This document shows positions 1 to 7,399 of a DNA stretch of 64,000 nucleotides, piece by piece. The first letter of the stretch is position 1; every line of letters begins with the position of its first letter. Source of the stretch: Alteromonas indica (GTDB lineage Bacteria > Pseudomonadota > Gammaproteobacteria > Enterobacterales > Alteromonadaceae); assembly GCA_003056425.1 (NCBI GenBank), contig PYVY01000002.1, forward strand, positions 124,001-188,000, read 5' to 3'. The translations under genes and the position numbers were made by a program. The notes beneath the pieces are model-generated. The model had not been told where the DNA came from. It made no database searches and saw only the letters and a program-made list of their open reading frames with translations.

Positions 1-576
1 TTGCGCGGCGTCAGCTAATACGTCTTTGTTCGAGGTATCCTGTTTGATCAGGTAGGTTTCAATAATCTGGCCAAGCATGGCAATGTCTTTGTCATCAGCC
101 TGTAGCGCTTCTTTTAACGTCGCGCGTGCCTTCGGCGAGTTTCCGCTGCGCGCTGCCAGTAAGGCCGAAATGGCCTGGCCTTTAGCTTTGGCCGTAGCGC
201 TAAGATTGTCTTCAAGGTCAGCTAAAATGGTATCGAACTGGTCAACATCAGAGCTTGAGTACAACGCAGAAAAATATTCGCCAGCGTAATCTGAAATATC
301 GCTACCCATTGAGCTGGCGCGTTCGAATGAGCTAACCGCGCCTTCCATATCGCCTAATGCATAGTATGTCTGGGCCAGCAGCACCCGTGCGTTGGCGTCG
401 TTGGGGGCTTCTTGCACTGCGTTTCTAAGAGTTAACGCAGCTTCATGATAATTTTCTGATTTATAGGCATCTTCGGCATTTTGAATTTGCTGCTCTAATG
501 AGGGCTGGCCACAACCTGCAAGCAAGCTTAATGAAACAATACCTGCGAGGGTGGACTTAACTAGCATTCTATCCAT
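1..576 (-). CDS. prsT: PrsT-like TPR lipoprotein of the PEP-CTERM/exosortase system (partial, 3' end outside window)
   Basis: The first 192 codons are open on the minus strand and run off the left edge. The product starts with a lipoprotein signal peptide ending in the lipobox LLAGC (Cys about residue 22). Helical TPR-type repeats follow, for example the stretch around NAEDAYKSENYHEAA and LLAQTYYALGDMEGA. The N-terminus and repeat style fit the very long TPR lipoprotein PrsT that accompanies exosortase A loci and is thought to act in exopolysaccharide or PEP-CTERM protein export. A PEP-CTERM substrate gene lies directly upstream on the same strand, and a PEP-CTERM-associated acyltransferase lies 6 kb away. 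The start was taken at ATG 576; an in-frame ATG at 567 is equally possible. The assignment to PrsT rather than another TPR lipoprotein relies on context, because most of the protein is missing. Confidence 0.72.
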   Translation of the reverse strand, partial: MDRMLVKSTLAGIVSLSLLAGCGQPSLEQQIQNAEDAYKSENYHEAALTLRNAVQEAPNDANARVLLAQTYYALGDMEGAVSSFERASSMGSDISDYAGEYFSALYSSSDVDQFDTILADLEDNLSATAKAKGQAISALLAARSGNSPKARATLKEALQADDKDIAMLGQIIETYLIKQDTSNKDVLADAAQ

Positions 577-606
577 ACTGAACTACTTTACCTTTTTAAA
601 ATTTAT

Positions 607-621
607 GGCTTACTGTAAGCC
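607..621. repeat. 15-bp perfect inverted repeat upstream of prsT
   Basis: GGCTTAC-T-GTAAGCC reads the same on both strands and lies about 30 bp upstream of the prsT-like start. It has no U-tract, so it looks more like an operator or processing hairpin than a terminator. Its function is unknown. Confidence 0.4.
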
Positions 622-804
622 TAAAGTTTAAGAAAAGAAAGACTACGCATGTCTCAGGCAAGTAGATTCATAGGCTATGCGGGGGAGTGAATATAGGCTT
701 TGAGCGTGAAACAACCCAATCGGCAAGCTCATGGGTGGTTTATTATTAGCAATTACAGCAGGTTAGAGAAGGTGTAAAAATAGCTGACAATAATATAGCA
801 GGCA

Positions 805-833
805 TAAAAAAAGGCGACTTACGTCGCCTTTTC
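805..833 (-). terminator. Rho-independent terminator of the PEP-CTERM gene
   Basis: On the minus strand GGCGAC-GTAA-GTCGCC is followed by a run of seven T. It lies 23 bp after the PEP-CTERM stop codon and separates that gene from prsT. An A-run on the other side gives it bidirectional potential. Confidence 0.85.
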
Positions 834-855
834 AAAATCTGTGTCTAAGCAGTAA

Positions 856-1611
856 TTATGCTTTACGACGGCTGGTTGCACCCAGGCCTAACAGACCAAG
901 AGCAAGTACAGCTAGAGTAGATGGCTCTGGAACTTCGTAGAACTGTGCACTTACGTCACCAGTAGTTGACTGAGAACCACTTGGATCGAATGTGTCGAAG
1001 TCGCCGTTTACGTTAACCATCATAGAGAATGGCTGAGGCATTACGAAGTACTGGTCGCCTTCAGCAGTCAGTTCGAAATCAAAGAAATCGAAGTTGAATG
1101 ATGTAGTTGTTACGCCGCCAACTGTAGTAGAAGAACCCAGGTTAGCACCCAGAGAAGCTGAAGTACCTAACAGGATGTCATCAGCAGTGTTCATCAGAGA
1201 CAGGTCAGAGAAATCTGCTACGTCTGTGTCGTTGCTTGCATCAAGATAGAACTGGAAGCCGCCTTGGTCGCCAACAAAGTTGAAGCCTTGAGCAGTTTCA
1301 GTTACTGAACCTTCAGCAGAGAACGTTGCATACAGAGTGTAGAAGTTGTTAAGGCCAGAGCCTTTAACTGAACTACCGTTGTTGAAGAACTGACCGAATG
1401 TAGCGAAAGCGTCAGCAGTGAAACCGCCTGAACCGTCGAAAGTCAGGTTTTCAACATAACCACCGTTGATTTTGTCAGCGTTGATTGTAGAGCCACCTGC
1501 GAAGGCAGTTCCTTCGTCTACAGTGAATTCTACGAAGTCAGCATAGCTAGAGAAAGAAGCAGCGATACCTGCAGTTAGCGCTAAAGATTTTACCAATGTT
1601 TTGATTTTCAT
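856..1611 (-). CDS. PEP-CTERM sorting-domain protein, flocculation-associated PepA-like
   Basis: Secreted surface protein of 251 residues. It has an N-terminal signal peptide (MKIKTLVKSLALTAGIA, cleavage near SYA-DF) and a C-terminal PEP-CTERM sorting signal: VPEPST, a hydrophobic helix, then SRRKA. This signal is recognised by exosortase (XrtA). The body is rich in Gly, Ser, Thr, Asp and Phe and contains INADKINGGYVE-like blocks that resemble the PepA family linked to floc formation in Zoogloea. The start was set at ATG 1611 because GGAGA sits about 6 bp upstream; the in-frame ATG at 1617 leaves no room for a ribosome site. A sigma-54 promoter lies about 55 bp upstream and a strong terminator follows, so it is a single-gene unit. 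No exosortase gene is in the window. Confidence 0.85.
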   Translation of the reverse strand: MKIKTLVKSLALTAGIAASFSSYADFVEFTVDEGTAFAGGSTINADKINGGYVENLTFDGSGGFTADAFATFGQFFNNGSSVKGSGLNNFYTLYATFSAEGSVTETAQGFNFVGDQGGFQFYLDASNDTDVADFSDLSLMNTADDILLGTSASLGANLGSSTTVGGVTTTSFNFDFFDFELTAEGDQYFVMPQPFSMMVNVNGDFDTFDPSGSQSTTGDVSAQFYEVPEPSTLAVLALGLLGLGATSRRKA

Positions 1612-1664
1612 AACCATCTCCATATTCCAATAAGAGGGGCTCAACTAAGCCACGCTAGAGATAG

Positions 1665-1681
1665 TGCAGTTATGGTGCCAA
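1665..1681 (-). promoter_or_regulatory. Sigma-54 (RpoN) -24/-12 promoter of the PEP-CTERM gene
   Basis: The minus strand reads TTGGCACCATAACTGCA. The invariant GG (1679-1678) and GC (1667-1666) are exactly 10 nt apart, as RpoN promoters require, and TGGCAC matches the -24 consensus perfectly. The expected start site near 1655 gives a leader of about 44 nt to ATG 1611. PEP-CTERM genes in PrsK/PrsR systems are known to use RpoN. Confidence 0.85.
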
Positions 1682-1740
1682 CTTTTTATCTTGATGTTTT
1701 GGAATGCTTTTTCTGTTTTCTTATACTTTTGTTTAACCCG

Positions 1741-1761
1741 GGTGTAAATTTTCTCGACACC
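1741..1761. promoter_or_regulatory. Candidate enhancer-binding site upstream of the sigma-54 promoter
   Basis: An inverted repeat with GGTGT and ACACC arms separated by 11 bp lies about 60-80 bp upstream of the -24 element, at the right distance for an RpoN activator such as PrsR. The arms are short, so this is an inference from position and symmetry. Confidence 0.35.
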
Positions 1762-1768
1762 AAATTGG

Positions 1769-2626
1769 TTAATCATCACTCACTATGCGTTCCGCTATCT
1801 TAAATTTCAGGCGTTGCACTAAGCCGCGGTTACCCCGAGGCAGGTGGGTGCGCGAAAATTTATTGCGATACGCATCAAAATGCAGCCCGTAGGGGGCGCA
1901 TTCTACCGCGCCACGGTTGAGCAAAATTTTAAGCGCATAGGTTTCGGCCATTCCCGCGCACAGGTTTACCGCCATCGGCGTCGACGGCCCCCGGCGTTCT
2001 TTAAAGCTCACCGCGCTTTCATCCATTAAGTAACCACGTTGTAACATGGCTGGCGACAAGCCAATTAAAAACTGAATTAACTGGCCTTCCACGGTGGCTT
2101 TGTCCTCAAACCGAAAATACTCTTCAAACGTCATTTTACCGGGCATAAAGCATAGCAGGGCGCTGCCCATCCCCAGCGGCGCTGCGGTAACTACCGGAAT
2201 GCCTTTGTCGTAACATTTTTGAAAAACCAGTTTGCGCGCAGCCAGGGCAAAAAAGTCCAGGCTGTCTATATAAAGGTCGACATCGGCTAAAAAGGCATCC
2301 ACATTATCTTCTGTTACCCCTTCACCGAATTCCCTGATGTCTATTTCAGGGTTAATGTCGTGCACCATGGTCGTCATCACGTCCATTTTATTTTTTCCCA
2401 CCGTCGACATAAACGCGCCGGCCTGACGGTTAAAATTGTGCACATCAAATTCATCAAAGTCCGATAAATTAATATTGCCTACCCCAAGCCGTGCCAAGGT
2501 CAGGGCATGCAGGCTACCAACGCCGCCACAGCCCGCAATGGCAACCCGTTTGGTGCGCAGCTGAGCCTGTTCCTGTTGGGTGACCCAGCCTATATTGCGT
2601 GAGAATGCTACATCGTAATCAAACAC
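1769..2626 (-). CDS. ThiF/MoeB/HesA-family E1-like adenylyltransferase
   Basis: A 285-residue Rossmann-fold protein of the E1-like superfamily, which adenylates C-terminal carboxylates of ubiquitin-like or sulfur-carrier proteins. Residues about 29-60 hold the nucleotide loop GCGGVGS and the acidic strand end NLSDFDEFD, followed by the conserved NFNRQ. It lacks the paired CxxC zinc motifs of classical ThiF/MoeB. No ThiS, MoaD or JAMM-like partner is encoded nearby, so the substrate is unknown. It lies between the PEP-CTERM gene and a divergent protease gene with no obvious operon partner. The family call is secure; any biochemical role is not. Confidence 0.8.
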   Translation of the reverse strand: MFDYDVAFSRNIGWVTQQEQAQLRTKRVAIAGCGGVGSLHALTLARLGVGNINLSDFDEFDVHNFNRQAGAFMSTVGKNKMDVMTTMVHDINPEIDIREFGEGVTEDNVDAFLADVDLYIDSLDFFALAARKLVFQKCYDKGIPVVTAAPLGMGSALLCFMPGKMTFEEYFRFEDKATVEGQLIQFLIGLSPAMLQRGYLMDESAVSFKERRGPSTPMAVNLCAGMAETYALKILLNRGAVECAPYGLHFDAYRNKFSRTHLPRGNRGLVQRLKFKIAERIVSDD

Positions 2627-2810
2627 GTCTGAATCTCTTTAAAATAAACCGATGGCGATAGTATAGATAATTAATCGCCAGCATGGCGAATTTCACCAGT
2701 ACGGTTAGGTATGTATTAGGCCGCTATTCATGCATACTATGGCACATGAGGCAACTAAATAATGGTTGTACAGCAGTAGCTAATTAGCATAGTCAGGCAG
2801 GAGCGAACGG

Positions 2811-3584
2811 GTGAAAGTGGGAAAACTGGCAGGGTTATGGCTGTGGTGTATCAGCCTGCTATGCCCGGTGCAAGCGAGCGGGCTGGTAGCGCAAGTCGAA
2901 AAACTCAAACCTGCTGTGGTAGGCGTGGGCCTGGTGGCCCCGCTGGCCACGGTCAGCCATCAGCTTAAAGGCACCGGGTTTGTTATTGGCGATGGCCATT
3001 ATGTGGTCACCAACGAACATGTTATTGCGACCCCGGTGCCCGACAATATAAAATATCAGCGCGCGGTATTTGCCGGCCATGGCCGTCAGGGTAAAGTGAT
3101 TCCGGTCGAAAAAATCTATGCCGATACTACCCATGATCTGGCGATTTTAAAGTTGGCTGAAAAGCTTCCGGCACTGGCCTTACAGCAACCCGCGGCAATT
3201 ATACCTGATGGCAGTGATATTGCGGCTACGGGCTTTCCGATTGGCGGCGTGTTAGGGCTGTACCCGGCGACCCATAAAGGGATTGTGGCGGCCTACACAC
3301 CTACCATTATCGCGGCCAAAAATAGTCAGCAAATTTCTGAACGTTTCATGCAGGGCCTGCGTAATCCGTTCATGGTTTATCAGCTGGATATTGTGGCGTA
3401 CCCCGGCAGCAGTGGCAGCCCGGTGTATTTGCCCGAAACTGGCGAAGTATTTGCGGTTATAAATAAAGTATTTGTACAACAGACCAAAGAATCGGCAATC
3501 ACCCAGCCTAGTGGCATAACCTATGCTATACCTGTAGAGCATGTCTATGCGCTGGCTCGCCAACATAATATTCCTATGCACTAA
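2811..3584 (+). CDS. Secreted trypsin-like serine protease (S1/DegP-like fold, no PDZ)
   Basis: A 257-residue product with a signal peptide ([19 protein letters not shown]) and one trypsin-like domain. The catalytic triad is visible: His in VVTNEHVI (about residue 70), Asp in THDLAIL (about 108) and Ser in [10 protein letters not shown] (about 198). There is no C-terminal PDZ domain and no membrane anchor, so it is likely a soluble periplasmic or secreted protease. The start is GTG 2811, with AGGAG about 8-10 bp upstream. It stands alone on the plus strand between the divergent ThiF-like gene and the sugar dehydrogenase. Its substrate is unknown; proximity to PEP-CTERM genes may be coincidental. 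Confidence 0.85.
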   Translation: MKVGKLAGLWLWCISLLCPVQASGLVAQVEKLKPAVVGVGLVAPLATVSHQLKGTGFVIGDGHYVVTNEHVIATPVPDNIKYQRAVFAGHGRQGKVIPVEKIYADTTHDLAILKLAEKLPALALQQPAAIIPDGSDIAATGFPIGGVLGLYPATHKGIVAAYTPTIIAAKNSQQISERFMQGLRNPFMVYQLDIVAYPGSSGSPVYLPETGEVFAVINKVFVQQTKESAITQPSGITYAIPVEHVYALARQHNIPMH

Positions 3585-3670
3585 ATGAAATACCCTTAGC
3601 GTGTATAAGATCGTTTCCTTGCATAATAAAATGTGCAAACATCATTAAAAATAATGAGCGTTGTATTTGT

Positions 3671-4945
3671 ATGTCAGTAGAATTTAAAAAAATTGCCGTT
3701 ATCGGCTTAGGTTATGTGGGGCTACCGCTGGCCGTGGCGTTTGGTAAGTACCGCGCTACGGTAGGGTTTGATATTAATACCCGCCGCGTGCAGGAACTGC
3801 AAAGTGGCAAAGACCACACCCTGGAAGTGTCCTCAGAAGAACTAACAGGCGCTCAGCATCTGAGCTTTACGGCCGACAAAGCGGCCCTGGCAGATTGCGA
3901 CGTAATTATTGTTACGGTGCCGACGCCAATTGATAAAAACAAGCAACCTGACATGACGCCGCTGCACAAAGCCAGCGAAATGATTGGTCAGGTGATCAGC
4001 CCTAACACCGTGGTTATTTACGAGTCTACGGTGTATCCAGGGGCGACCGAAGAATACTGTATCCCTCTGATTGAGCAGCAGTCAGGCTTAACCTTTAACC
4101 AGGATTTCTTCGCCGGCTATAGCCCCGAGCGGATTAACCCGGGCGATAAAACGCACCGGCTTGAGTCGATTGTAAAGGTCACCTCGGGCAGTACGCCAGA
4201 GATTGCCGACAAGGTCGATGCGCTATACCAGGAAATAATTAAAGCCGGTACGCATAAGGCGTCGTCTATCAAAGTAGCCGAAGCGGCGAAAGTGATTGAA
4301 AACACCCAGCGCGACCTTAACATTGCCCTGATCAACGAGCTGGCAATGATTTTTGATAAAGCCGGTATTGATACCGAAGAAGTGCTGGAAGCGGCTGGCA
4401 GCAAGTGGAACTTTTTACCGTTCAGACCAGGTCTAGTTGGCGGCCACTGTATTGGCGTAGACCCCTATTACCTGACCCATAAAGCAGAAGAGTTGGGCCA
4501 TCACCCTGATGTTATTCTGGCGGGACGCCGAATTAACGACAGAATGGGCGAGTACGTGGTGTCGCGGTTGGTTAAAACCATGCTTAAAAAGCAAATTATG
4601 GTGAATGGGGCAAATGTGTTGCTGTTGGGTATCACATTTAAGGAAAACTGCCCGGATATCCGGAATACTAAAGTAGTCGATATTGCTACCGAGCTGCGCG
4701 ATTACAACGTTAACCTGGATATTTACGACCCATGGGCCGAACCGGACGAAGTTTTGCATGAGTATGGCCTGAACCTGGTGAACGCGCCGGTGGAAGGTAA
4801 GTACGACGCGGTTATTGGCGCAGTAGCGCATCATCAGTTTAAAACACTGTCAAAAGATGAGTTACGGGCCCTGTGCAAACCTGACTCGGTTATTTTTGAT
4901 TTGAAATATATGTTTGATAAAGCAAGCGTAGATATTCGCTTATAA
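3671..4945 (+). CDS. Nucleotide sugar dehydrogenase, TviB/WbpO-like (UDP-HexNAc 6-dehydrogenase type)
   Basis: A 424-residue member of the UDP-glucose/UDP-N-acetylhexosamine dehydrogenase family. It oxidises the C6 alcohol of a UDP-sugar to the uronate with two NAD+. The N-terminal Rossmann motif is [13 protein letters not shown]; the central motif ends with the catalytic Cys in [15 protein letters not shown] (about residue 259); the C-terminal UDP-binding domain contains [33 protein letters not shown] is typical of the TviB/WbpO branch rather than Ugd. It lies 13 bp ahead of a UDP-uronate epimerase gene, so the two likely act in sequence to supply an acidic sugar for exopolysaccharide, in keeping with the adjacent PEP-CTERM functions. 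Confidence 0.88.
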   Translation: MSVEFKKIAVIGLGYVGLPLAVAFGKYRATVGFDINTRRVQELQSGKDHTLEVSSEELTGAQHLSFTADKAALADCDVIIVTVPTPIDKNKQPDMTPLHKASEMIGQVISPNTVVIYESTVYPGATEEYCIPLIEQQSGLTFNQDFFAGYSPERINPGDKTHRLESIVKVTSGSTPEIADKVDALYQEIIKAGTHKASSIKVAEAAKVIENTQRDLNIALINELAMIFDKAGIDTEEVLEAAGSKWNFLPFRPGLVGGHCIGVDPYYLTHKAEELGHHPDVILAGRRINDRMGEYVVSRLVKTMLKKQIMVNGANVLLLGITFKENCPDIRNTKVVDIATELRDYNVNLDIYDPWAEPDEVLHEYGLNLVNAPVEGKYDAVIGAVAHHQFKTLSKDELRALCKPDSVIFDLKYMFDKASVDIRL

Positions 4946-4958
4946 GGATTTGTAAATA

Positions 4959-5975
4959 ATGAAAGTGCTTGTTACCGGAGCGGCGGGTTTTATTGGTTCG
5001 CATGTCTCAATGTATTTGCTTGAGCGTGGCGACGAAGTAGTTGGCCTGGATAACCTGAACGACTATTACGACCCTACGCTTAAAGAAGCGCGGCTGGAGC
5101 GAATTAACGCGCTACCCAGTGCTGACAAATTCCGTTTTGTTAAGCTGGCGGTAGAAGATCGTGACGGTATGGAAACCCTGTTTGCCGAAGAAAAGTTCGA
5201 CAAAGTGGTGCACTTAGCTGCCCAGGCCGGGGTGCGGTATTCTATTGAAAACCCCCATGCGTATATCGACTCGAATATTGTCGGTTTTATGAATATTCTG
5301 GAAGGGTGCCGACACAATCAGGTTAAACACCTGGTTTATGCGTCGTCCAGTTCCGTATACGGGGCTAACGAAAGCATGCCTTTTGCCGTAGAAGACAACG
5401 TGGATCACCCCATGTCGTTGTATGCCGCCAGTAAAAAAGCCAATGAGCTGATGGCCCATACCTATAGCAACCTGTACAACCTGCCTACCACTGGCCTGCG
5501 CTTCTTTACCGTTTACGGGCCGTGGGGTCGTCCTGATATGGCGCTGTTCCTGTTTGCCAAAGCCATTATGGAAGACAAGCCAATTAAAGTGTTTAACCAC
5601 GGTAACCACCGTCGGGATTTCACGTATATTGATGACATTGTAGAAGGCATCATCCGCACGCTGGACAATACCGCAGAAGCTGATCCTAACTGGACAGGTG
5701 AAAAACCTAATCCGGGCAGCAGCAAGGTACCCTGGAAGGTGTATAACATTGGCGCCCAGACGCCGGTGCATTTGCTTACCTACATTGAAACGTTGGAAAA
5801 AGCGCTGGGTAAAGAAGCTGAAAAAGAGCTGTTACCACTACAACCGGGCGATGTACCAGATACCTACGCCGATGTAGAAGCACTGGTTAACGATACCGGC
5901 TATCGTCCGACGACTACCATCGAAACCGGCATTAATAACTTTGTGGCCTGGTACAAAGACTATTACAAGGTGTAA
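4959..5975 (+). CDS. NAD-dependent epimerase, UDP-glucuronate 4-epimerase-like
   Basis: A 338-residue extended short-chain dehydrogenase. The NAD loop GAAGFIGSH is at residues 7-15, the catalytic YAASKK near residue 155, and SSSSVYG near 128. [16 protein letters not shown] after the second strand and [12 protein letters not shown] are hallmarks of the UDP-glucuronate 4-epimerase (CapI/GAE) group. It probably interconverts the UDP-uronic acid made by the dehydrogenase encoded 13 bp upstream. A terminator follows, so the pair forms a two-gene operon. The exact sugar cannot be decided from sequence. Confidence 0.87.
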   Translation: MKVLVTGAAGFIGSHVSMYLLERGDEVVGLDNLNDYYDPTLKEARLERINALPSADKFRFVKLAVEDRDGMETLFAEEKFDKVVHLAAQAGVRYSIENPHAYIDSNIVGFMNILEGCRHNQVKHLVYASSSSVYGANESMPFAVEDNVDHPMSLYAASKKANELMAHTYSNLYNLPTTGLRFFTVYGPWGRPDMALFLFAKAIMEDKPIKVFNHGNHRRDFTYIDDIVEGIIRTLDNTAEADPNWTGEKPNPGSSKVPWKVYNIGAQTPVHLLTYIETLEKALGKEAEKELLPLQPGDVPDTYADVEALVNDTGYRPTTTIETGINNFVAWYKDYYKV

Positions 5976-6012
5976 TGCCTGATAGGCTGAATGTGTTTGG
6001 CCCTCCAACATC

Positions 6013-6043
6013 AAAAAGCGCATTGTATAATGCGCTTTTTTTA
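6013..6043. terminator. Bidirectional terminator between epimerase and acyltransferase genes
   Basis: AAAAAGCGCA and TGCGCTTTTT form a 10-bp stem around a short loop, with T-runs on both strands. It can serve both the plus-strand sugar operon and the convergent acyltransferase gene. Confidence 0.85.
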
Positions 6044-6114
6044 TGGGTGACGGGTGGCTGGCGTAGTGTGGGTAAAGGTGGAACGTGACCGTAAATAGGG
6101 GGCAGCTGGCCAGG

Positions 6115-7002
6115 CTACAGGGCACTTAAGGGCATTGGCTTGGCCAGGTGGCGTAACTCTTCATCAAAAAAGGTTTCTACCGCGGGCAACTGGCCGCGAA
6201 TACTGTCTCTGATTGAATTAAGCATGACCGCAAAGCCTGGTTTCAGGCTATCCATTAACAGTTCCCGGTTAATGTAATAGGGCGCGCGTTTGCCGTGGTA
6301 ATCCACCACCGGACCAATTTGCTCAAACTTAATACCCACGAAGCTCATGCTACGTGCCAGACGCGGCTCCATCATAACGAACGCGTGGGCAATATTGCTT
6401 TCAATGGCAGTGGCAGCCGCGGCAAAGTACAAGCCAATGGCAATAAACGGAAAACAGCGTAGTTCGGTTTCAGAATAAGCTTGCTGGTTAATAACACCGG
6501 TAGCGGCACCGGCAAACCGGTCCATTTGACGCCGACGGAACTGCGCGGGCACTGCCAGCCGCGAAATTTCGCAAATATCTTTGCGGTCGAAATTTTGCGG
6601 GTTCAGGTCGTGCCGGGTAATCGAATTCAAACAGTATTTTTCAATTGGCAGTAACTGGTTGTCTTGTAACGGGCGCACAATGCGTACTGTACCTGCCAGC
6701 TCATCGCTGTTTAAATGGCGTATCAGGCAGTGCCGGGAAAAGTCGTCAAACTCGTCTACCTCGAGGCCGTCAGGTTTTTTAGGCTCAAATTTAAGCTCGT
6801 CACAATACACTTTGTGGCGTATTTGAAAAACCGCTTCGCGCAGCTCCTGCGAGCTGGCCATCACCGGCGACAGGTAACTGCCAAAGTGAGTCGAAATGTA
6901 ATTCGCTTCGCGCAGCTGTTGGTAGCCTTTAACCAGCTTTCCCAGCTTGGTTTTACCAACCCGACGTGTCAGGTTGCTCATCATCGTTTGTTTATTAGCC
7001 AT
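6115..7002 (-). CDS. PEP-CTERM/exosortase system-associated acyltransferase (LuxI-like GNAT)
   Basis: A 295-residue protein of the autoinducer-synthase-like N-acyltransferase group that accompanies exosortase loci. Family features are FQIRHKVYCDELKFEP near residue 65, the acidic VDEFDDFSRHCLI segment, the GTVRIVRP strand and ICEISRLAVPAQFRRR near residue 150. It probably forms an N-acyl amino acid or similar lipid linked to the PEP-CTERM/exopolysaccharide system; the actual substrate is unknown. It is transcribed toward the epimerase gene and shares its terminator. The start is ATG 7002; a second in-frame Met is at residue 7. With prsT and the PEP-CTERM protein it shows that the left 7 kb belongs to one functional region. 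Confidence 0.85.
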   Translation of the reverse strand: MANKQTMMSNLTRRVGKTKLGKLVKGYQQLREANYISTHFGSYLSPVMASSQELREAVFQIRHKVYCDELKFEPKKPDGLEVDEFDDFSRHCLIRHLNSDELAGTVRIVRPLQDNQLLPIEKYCLNSITRHDLNPQNFDRKDICEISRLAVPAQFRRRQMDRFAGAATGVINQQAYSETELRCFPFIAIGLYFAAAATAIESNIAHAFVMMEPRLARSMSFVGIKFEQIGPVVDYHGKRAPYYINRELLMDSLKPGFAVMLNSIRDSIRGQLPAVETFFDEELRHLAKPMPLSAL

Positions 7003-7399
7003 AAGAATACTACTGAAGTAAAGTCACACCACATCCACGCTACGCTCACGCGGTACTAATCAGGCTTACATGCTTTTTTCCCGGGATAACGCTGTGCATT
7101 AAGTCTTACTCCAGTATGCTTAAATTAACAGCGGTATTCATTACACTAAGGGCTATAAAACGTATTCCAGTTTATACCCATAGTGCTACGGTCAATGCGG
7201 GCCTGACATCCTGACTCTTTGTATAAAGCTAAGCAGAACACCTCATAATGTGCCAGTTTTTCCGCAGGTATAAATATACTGCCGCCTCTAAAGGTGTATT
7301 TTGTAATACCAAACAAAAGACTATAACGTAGGTAAAATAAGGAGTTAGCACTAATAAAAAACGCACAATAAAGTGCGTTTTTTTGCATGCAAGGCAGTA
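7003..7399. other. Intergenic region without a convincing gene
   Basis: Holds the upstream region of the acyltransferase gene and the malate synthase terminator (7355-7384). A short minus-strand reading frame at 7146-7388 begins inside that terminator hairpin and has no ribosome site, so it was not called. Confidence 0.6.
7355..7384 (-). terminator. Terminator of malate synthase G gene
   Basis: On the minus strand AACGCAC-(loop)-GTGCGTT is followed by a T-run, 16 bp after the glcB stop. The A/T runs are symmetric. Confidence 0.85.

Noticed and set aside
7146-7388. 80-codon minus-strand frame
   Set aside because: Its start lies inside the malate synthase terminator hairpin and it has no ribosome site or recognisable motif.
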